Assembly (NCBI GenBank): GCA_050299855.1
Contig: JBNKWQ010000005.1
Location: forward strand, 186,001-250,000
Reading direction: 5' to 3'
Length of the DNA stretch: 64,000 nucleotides
Source: Hahella sp050299855
GTDB taxonomy: Bacteria; Pseudomonadota; Gammaproteobacteria; Pseudomonadales; Oleiphilaceae
Shown here: one piece after another, positions 33,034-42,571 of the stretch
How the letters are laid out: every line of letters starts with the position of its first letter
How positions within the stretch are numbered: position 1 is the stretch's first letter
The notes under the pieces: model-generated
What the model was told of the DNA's origin: nothing
What the model saw: the letters and a program-made list of their open reading frames with translations, nothing else
Database searches by the model: none
Made by a program: the position numbers and the translations under genes

Positions 33034-34188
33034 ATGGCTTCGGGCGGTCAGGTAGTAGAAGCAATAGTGGATTTCTTGAAAATAGTAAAATGTGTCCAAC
33101 GGGTGTTGCTCTGGTGCCTGATTATCTGCTGGTGTGCTCCGGTATTTGCTCATCACAAAACGATTAAAGTGACTTTCCTCAACCCTGGCCTGGCGGAGGA
33201 GTCTTTTTGGGGTGACGTTGACCGCTTTATGCAGGCAGCGGCGGCACAGTTGGATATAGATCTGACGATTTTGCATGGGGGGCGTGATATTTTTCATACC
33301 CTGGATCTTGGAGCGTCTCTGGCTCACAGACAGAATCAGGGTGACTTTGTCATTCTGGTGAATGAAAAAAACTCCGGGCCACGACTTTTAAGCCTGTTTT
33401 CCGAGAGCAGTGCCAAACTAATTTTTATACTCAACGACCTGACTGCCGAACAGAAGGCCAGTTTCGGCTACCCACGGCTAGATGTCGCCAACTGGCTGGG
33501 GTCGCTGGTTCCCGACAACCATTGGGTGGGTTACCACACAGCACGGCAGATTCATGAAGCAATGAAGGAGGCTTCTCCCTATCAGGAGCATTTCGATTGG
33601 ATTGCTATTTCCGGCGATCAGTCGACACCCGCTTCCCTGCAACGGGAAAGGGGAATGCTCGACTATGTACATGAACACCAGGATATTAACCTGGTCATTG
33701 TTGTATATGGTGAATGGCAGGAGGCCAGGGCTTATCAGATTACCAGCGTGCTCTTACAGCGCTCACATGATGTCGACGGGATCTGGACTGCCAATGATCA
33801 TATGGCTTTTGGGGCTATCAAGGCGATACGGCAGGCAGGGTTGACCCCGGGGAAGGATGTCTACCTTTCCTCCGTCAACAGTTCTGCTGAAATACTGGAA
33901 GATTTAGAAAGCGGGGCCATTGCATCTCTCGGAGCCGGGCACTTCAGTGCCGGTGGCTGGGCCCTTTTGCTGGCCTATGATTACGCCCATGGGCACGATG
34001 GCTTTGCAGACCAGCAGGTATTGCAACAGGCCTTGTTCGAACTGATCCAGTCTGGTTCCAGGATCGCTGAAATATTACGTGAAAGCGCCTGGGATCGGGT
34101 TGATTTTGCCCGTTTCAGCCGGGCACTCAATCCGCACTGGCAGGGCTACAATTTCAGTTTCAACCCACCTGTAGCGAAGTCACCCTGA
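33034..34188 (+). CDS. Periplasmic binding protein (sugar-type, type I fold)
   Basis: Product of 384 residues with a signal sequence ending CWCAPVFA (about residue 45). The mature part has the two-lobed pattern of ribose/galactose-type binding proteins (IKVTFLNPGLAEESFWGDVD, WIAISGDQSTPASLQRERGM, GIWTANDHMAFGAIKAIRQA, TPGKDVYLSSVNSSAEILED). No permease or ATPase gene is next to it, so it may serve a sensor rather than transport. No clear ribosome site lies before the ATG at 33034; GTG at 33067 is an alternative that keeps the signal peptide. Confidence 0.8.
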   Translation: MASGGQVVEAIVDFLKIVKCVQRVLLWCLIICWCAPVFAHHKTIKVTFLNPGLAEESFWGDVDRFMQAAAAQLDIDLTILHGGRDIFHTLDLGASLAHRQNQGDFVILVNEKNSGPRLLSLFSESSAKLIFILNDLTAEQKASFGYPRLDVANWLGSLVPDNHWVGYHTARQIHEAMKEASPYQEHFDWIAISGDQSTPASLQRERGMLDYVHEHQDINLVIVVYGEWQEARAYQITSVLLQRSHDVDGIWTANDHMAFGAIKAIRQAGLTPGKDVYLSSVNSSAEILEDLESGAIASLGAGHFSAGGWALLLAYDYAHGHDGFADQQVLQQALFELIQSGSRIAEILRESAWDRVDFARFSRALNPHWQGYNFSFNPPVAKSP

Positions 34189-34198
34189 GCTGCGCAGG

Positions 34199-34840
34199 TT
34201 AGCCGGCTGCAATTTCCTTCAAGGCTTTGACGAAAACCGTCGAGTCCTGAGCGCCGGAAATCAAATATTTATCTTCCACTATAAAGGCCGGCACGGCTTG
34301 AATACCAAGAGAGGTGAAATGCTGCTGTTCTGCCCGCACTTCCTGAGTGTATTGGTCAGAGGTTGCGATGTCCCGGGCCATATTTCCATCCAGACCGGCG
34401 GCTTCGGCAACGGTGCTTAGCACCTCCGGATCGGAAGGATCTTTTCCCTCGGTAAAATAGGCGTCAAAAAGTCCCAGTTCCATTTCCTTCTGCCTACCCT
34501 TATCCCGGGCCCAGTGCAGGACACGATGGGCACTGAAGGTGTTGTAGATATGGCTCATTTTGCTGAAGTCGAACTGGAAACCCAGTTCCTGGCCAAAGAA
34601 GGTTATATGTTGGCGGTTAGCGGCACTTTGCTCTGGTGTGCTGCCGTATTTGCGGGCGATGTGTTCAGACAGAGCTTCGCCTTCAGGTGGCATTTGAGGA
34701 TTGAGTTCAAAAGGATGCCATTCAATATCTGCTTCGATTTCACCCTGTAGTTGTTGCAGGGCTTTTTCCAGACGCTTGAATCCAATCACGCACCAGGGAC
34801 AGACTACGTCGGAAACCATATCAATTTTTAGCTGGCGCAT
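34199..34840 (-). CDS. DsbA-family oxidoreductase, FrnE-like
   Basis: Product of 213 residues without signal peptide, so cytoplasmic. The N-terminus carries CPWC in DMVSDVVCPWCVIGFKRLEK, followed by the helical insertion typical of the FrnE/2-hydroxychromene-2-carboxylate isomerase-like group, and the cis-Pro segment QAVPAFIVEDKYLISGAQ. Members are thiol-disulfide isomerases or detoxification enzymes. It is convergent with the binding-protein gene, ten bases between stops. ATG at 34840 with GAGAG upstream. Confidence 0.92.
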   Translation of the reverse strand: MRQLKIDMVSDVVCPWCVIGFKRLEKALQQLQGEIEADIEWHPFELNPQMPPEGEALSEHIARKYGSTPEQSAANRQHITFFGQELGFQFDFSKMSHIYNTFSAHRVLHWARDKGRQKEMELGLFDAYFTEGKDPSDPEVLSTVAEAAGLDGNMARDIATSDQYTQEVRAEQQHFTSLGIQAVPAFIVEDKYLISGAQDSTVFVKALKEIAAG

Positions 34841-35170
34841 ATTGCTACTCTCCGGTTGCCATAAATTTGGACGACTACCTATCGACGGTTAACTCCTAGA
34901 GCCGATAAAAGACATAGTAATCCAATTCTGCTCAGTAGCTGAATACCATAAGAGAAAGGATGATAACGATATTGATCAGGGTGAACCCGAAGCGTAATTG
35001 ATGAATCTGCACCTTAAAGATTCCAAATGATGGCTGTTACTATCAGAAGGCGATTAAATCCGGCGGATACCTTTATAAGATTTGTAAGTGTAAGTAAGAG
35101 AGAAGGTTGATCTCGCTCGTCAGAACAGGGATATTCACCACAGATAATTGTATCTATAAGGAGACCAACC
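34841..35170. other. Divergent intergenic region, nothing recognised
   Basis: About 330 bases between the FrnE-like gene (minus) and the phospholipase D-like gene (plus). I see no gene, strong hairpin or repeat; promoters for both are expected here. Confidence 0.5.
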
Positions 35171-35860
35171 ATGCTCCCAGGCACCAGAGAACTTGAACAG
35201 CAATTATTGGATTATGTTTCCGATGATCATTTGAGCGGTCAGGAATCTGGACAGCTGAGGGCAGCGTTATGCGAATTGCCCAACGAGGATATCAGCTACC
35301 TGCGTAATCGCCTCTTCGATCATGCCAGGCAGCGATTGAACACGGCACCGGAAAGTGCCAGTGAACAATTACGCTGGTTGGAACGCTGTGTCAAACTCTT
35401 CGACGCCGCTTTTACCTCCCGACAATCTGCAAGTAGCGCCTGGTTCAGTCCTGGTGAAGACTGCCGTGATCAGATTATCCGCCAGCTTAACAATGCCCGG
35501 GCCCAAATTGATATTTGCGTGTTCACTATTTCGGACAATCAGATTAGTGAGGCGATTCAGGCAGCACATCATCGCAGTGTGAAAGTCAGAATAATCAGTG
35601 ACGATGATAAGAGTGAGGACACCGGCAGTGATATCGAGCAACTTCAGCGGCAGGGAATTCCGGTTCACCTCGACAGCACCCCCGATCATATGCATCACAA
35701 GTTTTGTATTCTTGATAATCGTGTTTTGATCAACGGCAGTTTCAACTGGACCCGTAGCGCCACAACACGTAATCAGGAAAATATTGTGATCACGGATAAC
35801 CGGGAGTTAATAGAAGCCTTTGGCGAACAGTTTGAAAGACTATGGGAAGAGTTTTCCTGA
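35171..35860 (+). CDS. Phospholipase D-like (HKD) protein
   Basis: Product of 229 residues, no signal peptide. The N-terminal 75 residues are helical, including YVSDDHLSGQESGQLRAALC. The rest is a single PLD domain with the HKD motif HHKFCILDNRVLINGSFNWT, preceded by DICVFTISDNQISEAIQAAH. One HKD copy implies a homodimer, as in Nuc-type nucleases and some phospholipases; substrate unknown. AAGGAG precedes the ATG by about nine bases. The N-terminal DDHLSGQES pattern recalls the repeats of the DUF1521 protein. Confidence 0.88.
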   Translation: MLPGTRELEQQLLDYVSDDHLSGQESGQLRAALCELPNEDISYLRNRLFDHARQRLNTAPESASEQLRWLERCVKLFDAAFTSRQSASSAWFSPGEDCRDQIIRQLNNARAQIDICVFTISDNQISEAIQAAHHRSVKVRIISDDDKSEDTGSDIEQLQRQGIPVHLDSTPDHMHHKFCILDNRVLINGSFNWTRSATTRNQENIVITDNRELIEAFGEQFERLWEEFS

Positions 35861-35978
35861 GCCTGGTCAATTTCCTGACTGCGTTCATCTAAACCAGGTG
35901 CAAACTAAAGCGAGTACAAAAGGTAACTGAGACAGCGTAATCTAGTACTGGTATTAGTATCCGTATGGGAAAAATTCC

Positions 35979-36965
35979 GTGAAAGTCGCCGTCTTCTCCA
36001 GCAAGCCATATGACCAACAACACCTGGATCAGGCCAATGAAGGCCGTTATGAACTGGTTTATTTCGAAGCTCATCTGACGCCCCAGACGGCAACTCTGGC
36101 CCAGGGTTTTGATGCCGTCTGCTGTTTTGTAAATGACACTTTGGATGCAGAGACTATTGCCATTCTCGCTACTGCCGGCGTGGGGTTGATAGCCTTGCGC
36201 TGTGCCGGTTTCAATAATGTGGATCTGGACGCAGCCAGGGCTGCCGGTATCCGGGTTGCCCGGGTGCCGGAGTACTCTCCATACGCAGTGGCGGAACACG
36301 CTGTGGCCCTGATACTGGAGCTGAATCGTCATCTGCACAGGGCCTATACCCGGGTACGGGAGAATGACTATTCCTTGAGTGGGCTGTTGGGCTTTGATCT
36401 GCACGGTAAAACGGTGGGTGTGATCGGCACCGGCAAAATTGGTGTGGCCTTTGCCAGAATCATGTCCGGATTCGGTTGCAGGGTGCTGGCCAGTGATCCA
36501 TCTCTGAATCCGGCCCTGGAAAATCTGGCTGAATATGTCGAACGGGACGAGCTGTTTCGGGAGGCAGATATTATCAGTTTGCACTGCCCGCTGGTTCCTC
36601 AAACCCATCACCTGATCAACGCCGGGACGATTGCGCAGATGAAGCAGGGTGTCATGCTGATTAATACCAGTCGGGGCGGACTGGTAGATACGCCTGCAGT
36701 GATTGATGGGCTTAAATCGGGGCAGGTGGGCTACCTGGGATTGGATGTATATGAGGAAGAAGCGAATCTGTTTTTTGAAGATTACTCCAACACCCTGTTG
36801 CAGGATGACGTGTTCGCCCGCCTGCTGACGTTTCCTAATGTCGTTATTACCGGGCATCAGGCATTCTTTACTCGTGAAGCTTTAACCGCGATTGCCGCGA
36901 TCACCGTCCGTAATATTTCCGCCTTTAGTCAGGGACAGGCTGAAGGAATCGAATGGGTGGCTTAA
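35979..36965 (+). CDS. ldhA: D-lactate dehydrogenase
   Basis: Product of 328 residues, full length for the fermentative NADH-dependent D-lactate dehydrogenase. It aligns from end to end with the E. coli LdhA pattern: MKVAVFSSKPYDQQHLDQAN, IALRCAGFNNVDLDAARAAG, the nucleotide-binding GVIGTGKIG, the catalytic Arg in NTSRGGLVDT, Glu in LFFEDYSN and His in GHQAFFT. It reduces pyruvate to D-lactate in the cytoplasm. The stop codon overlaps the stop of the convergent LysR gene within TTAA. Confidence 0.95.
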   Translation: MKVAVFSSKPYDQQHLDQANEGRYELVYFEAHLTPQTATLAQGFDAVCCFVNDTLDAETIAILATAGVGLIALRCAGFNNVDLDAARAAGIRVARVPEYSPYAVAEHAVALILELNRHLHRAYTRVRENDYSLSGLLGFDLHGKTVGVIGTGKIGVAFARIMSGFGCRVLASDPSLNPALENLAEYVERDELFREADIISLHCPLVPQTHHLINAGTIAQMKQGVMLINTSRGGLVDTPAVIDGLKSGQVGYLGLDVYEEEANLFFEDYSNTLLQDDVFARLLTFPNVVITGHQAFFTREALTAIAAITVRNISAFSQGQAEGIEWVA

Positions 36966-37882
36966 ACCTGCTGTTGTTGACAGTCGACTAGAAGCTGCTG
37001 ACAGCATTGCACCAGGTATTGATGCAGGGCGCGTACTGCCGGTGAAATCTGGCGCCGGTCGGCACTGATCATATTCAAGGGCGACGCTTCGCCGCGCCAT
37101 TCCGGGCATAACCTGACCAGGCGGCCTGCCTTTAAGTCAAGTATCACGTCCAATAACGACTTATAGGCGATACCATGACCGTTGAGTGCCCAGCGTCTTA
37201 CCGCGTCACTATCATCCGTTACCCGGTTACCTTCAATTTGAACTGATACCACCTTGTCTTGGCGATAGAAGCGCCAGCGATCATAAACGACCTCTGACAG
37301 CATATAGCGCAGGCAGTTATGGTTTTTGAGGTCTTCTGGTGTATGTGGTGTGCCGTGCTGTTGCAAGTACTCAGGAGAAGCACAGAGAACACGATAATTA
37401 TCCGGTGCTACCGGCAGTGCCACCAGGTTCGAAGCGGGGGGATCGCCATATCTCAGTGCCAGATCCACCGGCTGACTGTAAATATCCGCGATGCGGTCAG
37501 ACAGCTGCAGACGTATCTGTAGTAAGGGATGCAGTGCTTGAAAATGATCCACCCAGTCAAAGACGACATTCCGGCCCAGATCTGAAGGTGCCGATAGCTG
37601 CAGAACTCCTCTGATCACGCTTTGTCCAGTGGATAGTTCCTCGGCGGCATCCTCAATCAGGTCCAGTGCCTGCTGGCAATGCTTCAGGAATATCTCGCCC
37701 TCCAGTGTCAGTCGTAATCTGCGGGTAGAGCGCAGAAATAAAGCCACACCCAGTTCTGCTTCCAGCCGCTTTACCGCTGCACTGGTGGCCGCCGGTGTGA
37801 GGTCCAACTGGTGGGCGGTGGCGGTAAGACTGCCCAGCCTGGCGGTTCTGACGAAAATTTCAAAATCCTGCAGTGCTTTCAT
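36962..37882 (-). CDS. LysR-family transcriptional regulator
   Basis: Product of 306 residues. N-terminal winged helix-turn-helix (FEIFVRTARLGSLTATAHQL, then AAVKRLEAELGVALFLRSTR) and a two-lobed effector-binding domain with the usual PSDLGRNVVFDW start. It is divergent from the alcohol dehydrogenase gene at 38204, its likely target in the LysR manner; the shared region 37883-38203 would hold both promoters. Convergent with ldhA, sharing stop codons. Effector unknown. Confidence 0.93.
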   Translation of the reverse strand: MKALQDFEIFVRTARLGSLTATAHQLDLTPAATSAAVKRLEAELGVALFLRSTRRLRLTLEGEIFLKHCQQALDLIEDAAEELSTGQSVIRGVLQLSAPSDLGRNVVFDWVDHFQALHPLLQIRLQLSDRIADIYSQPVDLALRYGDPPASNLVALPVAPDNYRVLCASPEYLQQHGTPHTPEDLKNHNCLRYMLSEVVYDRWRFYRQDKVVSVQIEGNRVTDDSDAVRRWALNGHGIAYKSLLDVILDLKAGRLVRLCPEWRGEASPLNMISADRRQISPAVRALHQYLVQCCQQLLVDCQQQQV

Positions 37883-37997
37883 AGGTCTGGTTCTATTATC
37901 AAAAAATATTTGAAAGAATTTGTTAATTTTGATGGTTTTTCAAAACATAGCAGTGAAATAAGATGGCGACAACTTAAAGACCCAAGAGATTTAGTCC

Positions 37998-38117
37998 ATG
38001 AAGCCAGTGACGACAGAGGTAGCTACCACAGCCAAGACGAGCAAGCCGGTGTGGGAGTTTGATCATCTCAGTGTGACGCCCTCCAGCCACGATGCCAGGG
38101 TGGCCACTTTGGTCTGA
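37998..38117 (+). CDS. Possible 39-residue small ORF
   Basis: ATG at 37998, sequence beginning MKPVTTEVATTAKTSKPVWE, stop at 38115-38117. The ribosome site is poor (AAGAG eleven bases upstream). It lies in the LysR/dehydrogenase divergent region in the direction of the dehydrogenase. It may be a leader peptide, a gene remnant or chance. Confidence 0.25.
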   Translation: MKPVTTEVATTAKTSKPVWEFDHLSVTPSSHDARVATLV

Positions 38118-38203
38118 ACATGAAACTTGGTATCAGGCTTATGTCCACCTTATTAATGAAGGAAGCTAAGAGGTTTCCTAATAACATTTTATGGGAGCGT
38201 TCG

Positions 38204-39235
38204 ATGAAAGCCATCGCATATCAACAGGCGTCTGACATACGCCATTCCGAGTCATTGATTGATATCCAGTTGCCTACACCGGAAGTAAGCGGACGGGATC
38301 TTCTGGTCGAAGTGAAAGCGGTGTCGGTGAATCCTGTCGATACCAAAATTCGGCAGAATGTGAACCCGGAGTTGGGCCAGTGGAAAGTGCTGGGTTGGGA
38401 CGCTGCCGGTGTCGTGAAGGCGATAGGTCCGGAGGTTACCCTGTTCAAGCCGGGTAACAAGGTTTGGTATGCCGGTGATATTTCCCGTGCCGGCAGTAAT
38501 GCTGAGTTGCAGCTTGTGGATGAGCGTATCGTTGGTAAAATGCCGAATTCCCTGAGCTTTGCAGAAGCAGCTGCCCTACCGCTGACGGCCATCACTGCCT
38601 GGGAGATGCTGTTTGACCGCTTGCAACTCGGTATGAATCGCATAAGCACTGATGCTGCACCCAGGTTCGAGCAGCAATTGTTGATCATCGGTGCGGCTGG
38701 CGGCGTGGGATCAATCATGACTCAGCTGGCACGACAGCTGACGACGGCGACCGTGATAGGGACCGCCTCACGCTCGGAAAGTCAGGAATGGCTGCAGGAA
38801 TTGGGGGCGCATCATATAATTGATCACCGCCAGCCTCTGGCACCACAGTTAGAAGCGTTGGGATATTCGTCGATTTCTCATATTGTGTCGCTGAACCAAA
38901 CCGACCAACATTTCGATAGCATTGTTGAATGTATTGCACCCCAGGGAAAGTTTGGCTTGATTGATGATCCGGCAACGCTGGATGCATTAGCGTTCAAACG
39001 TAAGAGTGTTTCTTTGCATTGGGAACTGATGTTTACCCGCTCCCTGTATCAGACGGCGGATATGATTACCCAGCATCATCTATTAAATGAAGTGGCAGCT
39101 ATGGTGGATAGCGGCAGTATACGCTCCACAGTCACGGAACATTTCGGGACGATCAATGCAGAAAACCTGAAGCGGGCACATGAACTTTTAGAATCACAAT
39201 TATCCCGCGGCAAGATAGTGTTGGAAGGATTTTAA
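38204..39235 (+). CDS. Zinc-type alcohol dehydrogenase family / quinone reductase-like protein
   Basis: Product of 343 residues of the medium-chain dehydrogenase/reductase superfamily. It has the N-terminal GroES-like domain (VSVNPVDTKIRQ, VLGWDAAGVVKAIG), the NADP-binding LIIGAAGGVGSIMTQLAR and a C-terminal end typical of the ZADH2/QOR-like group. The catalytic zinc Cys is not conserved, as in quinone-reductase-type members. The ATG at 38204 is chosen because GGGAG lies seven bases upstream; an extended frame to 38120 has no such support. Divergent from the LysR gene. Confidence 0.92.
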   Translation: MKAIAYQQASDIRHSESLIDIQLPTPEVSGRDLLVEVKAVSVNPVDTKIRQNVNPELGQWKVLGWDAAGVVKAIGPEVTLFKPGNKVWYAGDISRAGSNAELQLVDERIVGKMPNSLSFAEAAALPLTAITAWEMLFDRLQLGMNRISTDAAPRFEQQLLIIGAAGGVGSIMTQLARQLTTATVIGTASRSESQEWLQELGAHHIIDHRQPLAPQLEALGYSSISHIVSLNQTDQHFDSIVECIAPQGKFGLIDDPATLDALAFKRKSVSLHWELMFTRSLYQTADMITQHHLLNEVAAMVDSGSIRSTVTEHFGTINAENLKRAHELLESQLSRGKIVLEGF

Positions 39236-39253
39236 ACTGACAGTATCCTGCGG

Positions 39254-40534
39254 CTAAGTTGTCATTTCAGCCAACGGCTGAGTCGTGGTGGGAATATGCA
39301 CTCGTACGCAGGTACCTTCGTCCTCGTTGGATTCCAGGGAAAATTGCCACCCCAGATAGTCGCAGACCAACGTTACTATATACAGCCCCAGGCCGACGCT
39401 GCTTTTGCTGTCGGTAACTTTGAGATTGTTTGCGGGTGCTGATGGGTGTTTGAGTCCTTCGTCCCTGATCTCCAGAAAATGTTCGGCATAGCTCACGGCC
39501 ACTGATCCCTGATTATGGTTCAGGGCGTTGCCGATCAGGTTGTGTAGCAGGATTCTCACCATCGTCCTATCGGCGGTCAAGGTTGTATTGGTGGAGGCAG
39601 AGAGTAACTGAATCCTTTGCTGGGCTGTGGGGTCCAGGGTTGCCAGTTCCTCCATGACCTCAGTGACCAGTGGACCAAGTGGAAATGGCTCTCGTTTCGG
39701 CGCGCTGTGGGTTTGCCTGACCAGGGCGAGCAGGGCCTGCACATTCTCCGACATGGTCTCCGTCGAGGAAATAATGCGTTGCAGGGTTTTTCTGTCGTCC
39801 TGGTGCAAGCGTTGGCGGCGTTCCAGGATTTCGGTGGCACCCAAAATAACCGCGATGGGAGTACGCAACTCATGGCTGGCCATGGTGACTAATGAACGTT
39901 CCCGTTTGATCAGCCCTTCAATATCCTGCAGATAGCGGTTAAATGATGCTGATATTTCATTCAACTCGGCATCTTTATAGGACACCGGCAGCCGTGTTTG
40001 CTCGTCGCGGGCACTGACATTATGGATATCCTCGGTAAGCTGCTGCAGCGGCCGCGAGATCATCCGACTGATAAACACGGACAGGATCAGGCTTAACAGG
40101 ACCACAACGCTGCCCATGACAAGCAACACCGTCACCATCAGGCTTTCACGATGTTCGAACAGGGATAGGTCCTTGGCCAGGTAATAGGTGCCCTCCGGAA
40201 TCTGATTGATGATCACCAGATATTCGTTGTTCAGAAATTCCATCTCCCCCTCGAAGGGGATGGGAAGGCCCTGGAAGATAATGGGAAGGTCGTGAACTTG
40301 GGGGCTGTTGGCCGGCAGGTAGACCAGGGTCAAGGTGGCTGACTGTATACGAACTACTTTGTCGGTTTCATGGCGGTTAAGGAAGTGTTCGATTTCTGCC
40401 TGCTTATCCATTTCCAGGGTGGTAGCTTCCAAGTCTTCCAGAAACCACCAGGCTACCAGTAACACCAGCAGGACACTAAGAGAAAAGGTCCAGAAAAAAA
40501 TTCGCTTGACCCGATTGGAAATCGAATTTGCCAT
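39254..40534 (-). CDS. Membrane sensor histidine kinase
   Basis: Product of 426 residues. Two membrane segments (about 13-32 and 133-155) flank a 100-residue periplasmic sensor. HAMP domain, then H-box MASHELRTPIAVILGATEIL, N box RILLHNLIGNALNHNQ and G2 box SSVGLGLYIV. The lid region is short. It is seven bases downstream of the OmpR-type regulator and is its partner. Placement beside eptA suggests control of the lipid A modification genes, as PmrB does elsewhere, but the sensor region shows no obvious iron or polymyxin motif. Confidence 0.94.
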   Translation of the reverse strand: MANSISNRVKRIFFWTFSLSVLLVLLVAWWFLEDLEATTLEMDKQAEIEHFLNRHETDKVVRIQSATLTLVYLPANSPQVHDLPIIFQGLPIPFEGEMEFLNNEYLVIINQIPEGTYYLAKDLSLFEHRESLMVTVLLVMGSVVVLLSLILSVFISRMISRPLQQLTEDIHNVSARDEQTRLPVSYKDAELNEISASFNRYLQDIEGLIKRERSLVTMASHELRTPIAVILGATEILERRQRLHQDDRKTLQRIISSTETMSENVQALLALVRQTHSAPKREPFPLGPLVTEVMEELATLDPTAQQRIQLLSASTNTTLTADRTMVRILLHNLIGNALNHNQGSVAVSYAEHFLEIRDEGLKHPSAPANNLKVTDSKSSVGLGLYIVTLVCDYLGWQFSLESNEDEGTCVRVHIPTTTQPLAEMTT

Positions 40535-40541
40535 CTATTGG

Positions 40542-41282
40542 TTATTTCCCGTTTTGTGGCTCCTGATCATGCTCTGCCGTCGCATCCGGATCCAGTTTGT
40601 AACCACGGCCGTGCAAGGTTTTGATCATATCCCGGTCGAGGGCAGATTTCAGAACTTTTCGTAGCGCATAAACGTGGGTGCGAATGGTATGTGGATCGCC
40701 GTCCGGCTGACCCCAAAGCCCTTGGCTAAGATCTTCGTAGGTGGCAAAGCGGGGATAATGCCTGATCAGTATCTCAAAGATGGTGGCACTATAGCCGGAT
40801 AAAGTGACCTCTGAGTGGTCGGCCAGGCTCACTGTCAGAGTGCCGGGTGAATAGCGCACATCTTTGGCCACCAGGTAGTCATTTTGTGCCCGCCTGCGAC
40901 GGCATAGAGCCTGTATGCGTAACTCCAACTCTTGCATATGAAAGGGTTTGACCAGATAGTCATCCGCGCCTGCATTGAATCCTGTGGTCTTGTCTTCAAT
41001 CGAGTCTCTCGCGGTAACCAGAATCACAGGGGCACTTGATTGCAGGTCGAATCGAATTCGTCGACAGATACTAAAACCATCCACTCCCGGCAACATGACA
41101 TCCAGGATGATGAGATCATAATAATGGTTGGCAATCAGGTGTAATGCAGTCAGGCCATCCGCGGCGAAATCGAGCTCGTAGTGTTCCTCGCCAAGGAATT
41201 CGAACAGGTTCTCGGCAAGCTTTTTATGATCCTCAACAATCAGCAGTTTATATCTGGATTGCCCAGCGGAGGGCGTCGACAT
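40542..41282 (-). CDS. OmpR-type response regulator
   Basis: Product of 246 residues. Receiver domain (about 12-125) with phosphoacceptor Asp in LIILDVMLPGVDGF and Lys in DDYLVKPFHM. C-terminal winged helix (145-235; HTIRTHVYALRKVLKSALDR, TLHGRGYKLD). It is a DNA-binding regulator. AGGAG lies eight bases before the ATG. It is transcribed with the kinase downstream. The eptA-dgkA-PAP2 genes end 118 bases upstream on the same strand, so it could be co-transcribed with or regulate them. Confidence 0.94.
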   Translation of the reverse strand: MSTPSAGQSRYKLLIVEDHKKLAENLFEFLGEEHYELDFAADGLTALHLIANHYYDLIILDVMLPGVDGFSICRRIRFDLQSSAPVILVTARDSIEDKTTGFNAGADDYLVKPFHMQELELRIQALCRRRRAQNDYLVAKDVRYSPGTLTVSLADHSEVTLSGYSATIFEILIRHYPRFATYEDLSQGLWGQPDGDPHTIRTHVYALRKVLKSALDRDMIKTLHGRGYKLDPDATAEHDQEPQNGK

Positions 41283-41400
41283 TCCGTTCTCCTGATGGTT
41301 GAAGTTATAAAGTCGTCAAAGCAGAGTGTAGCTTACAAACTACCGGAATTGATGATCACTGCCTGCATCAATGAATTAAGGGCGATGTCATTCCCATGAA

Positions 41401-42114
41401 CTATTGGCGGGAAAGCTGCTGTACCCGTAACGCTGAAACTTTTACAAAGAATTTAGCCGTCGATAGCTGGTAGACAACAAGTGCGCTATACCAGCAAATT
41501 GCCAGAGTCCAAATATCGTGGGAAGGAAAGTGCGCGCCCCGTAATTGTTGTGCCAGTCCAAAAGCAAATCCTAAAAGCAGGCCCAGTCCCAAACCGGCGA
41601 GTCGCCACTGCGGCCAATACTTCAGGCAAACAAAGTAGAGGGCTACCCAAGCGTAGCCGCCACTGGCGTGGCCGGCGGGAAAACATTTTCCATGGCCTGC
41701 ACCAAACAGGGCGTTATCCATAGAAACATAAGGTTGGCTACCACCATAGCGGAAAAGATCCCAGGGACAACTTATATGAGTCAGGCTTTTGAACAGGCTG
41801 ACTAAACCAAGAGACAGCGCTACCGCAACAAACAAGTAAAGCATTCCATGCCGGTAGTGGCGCAAATTCGGCATTTTCCAAGTACCGCCCAACAAAGCGA
41901 GAACAGACAGCAGCATAACACCTACCAGCATGCGTCCGCCTTTGTGCAGGAGTTTTTCCAGTAACCAGCTATTACGTAATTGCCAGTTGGAACCTTCGAG
42001 AAAATACCATGTATCGGCCAGGGTAAGATCAAATTGCCAAATGTCTAATAGGAATGTGGCCATGACCAATAAAAGAAACGGTAACAGCCAGTGCAGGACA
42101 AATGGCCGGGTCAC
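41401..42114 (-). CDS. PAP2-family membrane phosphatase
   Basis: Product of 237 residues with about six membrane segments. Phosphatase motifs: KSLTHISCPWDL, CFPAGHASGGYAW (PSGH-type) and RGAHFPSHDIW with the catalytic His. Family members dephosphorylate undecaprenyl, phosphatidylglycerol or lipid A phosphates. Its ATG overlaps the dgkA stop by four bases, so it is translated with dgkA. In this context it probably works on lipid phosphate intermediates of the envelope. Confidence 0.92.
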   Translation of the reverse strand: MTRPFVLHWLLPFLLLVMATFLLDIWQFDLTLADTWYFLEGSNWQLRNSWLLEKLLHKGGRMLVGVMLLSVLALLGGTWKMPNLRHYRHGMLYLFVAVALSLGLVSLFKSLTHISCPWDLFRYGGSQPYVSMDNALFGAGHGKCFPAGHASGGYAWVALYFVCLKYWPQWRLAGLGLGLLLGFAFGLAQQLRGAHFPSHDIWTLAICWYSALVVYQLSTAKFFVKVSALRVQQLSRQ

Positions 42115-42560
42115 AGCAATAGGCCTCCCCAGGTCACTATGACCAGCACCAATGCCACAAACACAGCCGCGGAGCCCATATCCTTGGCACGGCCACTGAG
42201 TTCATGGGCCTCGATGCCGATACGGTCAACGACCGCTTCAATCGCGGAATTGAGCAATTCCACCAGGATAACCAGCAACACACTGCCGATGAGCAATATC
42301 CGCTCGATGTGATCGCTACTGAGGTAGAAAGCCAGAGGTATCAGAAAGAAAGCGCAGATCAGTTCCTGGCGAACGGCCGCTTCGTGTTTCCAGGCGGCGA
42401 CTATCCCCTGAAAAGAATAGCCTGTCGCCAGAATCAGGCGTTTCAGGCCCGTTGCGCCCTTAAATGCATTGGCCTGCGTCTGTTGGTACGTTGTTTGCCC
42501 CGTACATTTTTCGTCAGGGTATGCTTCACCGGTGTGCTTGTTGTGACAGGGTTGAGTCAT
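42111..42560 (-). CDS. dgkA: Diacylglycerol kinase
   Basis: Product of 149 residues: a hydrophilic N-terminal extension of about 35 residues, then the DgkA core with three membrane helices and the signature VELLNSAIEAVVDRIG with the catalytic Glu. It phosphorylates diacylglycerol to phosphatidic acid. EptA releases diacylglycerol when it takes phosphoethanolamine from phosphatidylethanolamine, so the pairing recycles the by-product. Eleven bases separate it from eptA. Confidence 0.95.
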   Translation of the reverse strand: MTQPCHNKHTGEAYPDEKCTGQTTYQQTQANAFKGATGLKRLILATGYSFQGIVAAWKHEAAVRQELICAFFLIPLAFYLSSDHIERILLIGSVLLVILVELLNSAIEAVVDRIGIEAHELSGRAKDMGSAAVFVALVLVIVTWGGLLL

Positions 42561-42571
42561 AGCTACTACCT

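Noticed and set aside
35889..36857. Minus-strand frame of 322 codons
   Set aside because: It is antisense to ldhA, which is recognisable along its full length. The opposite frame has no family pattern.
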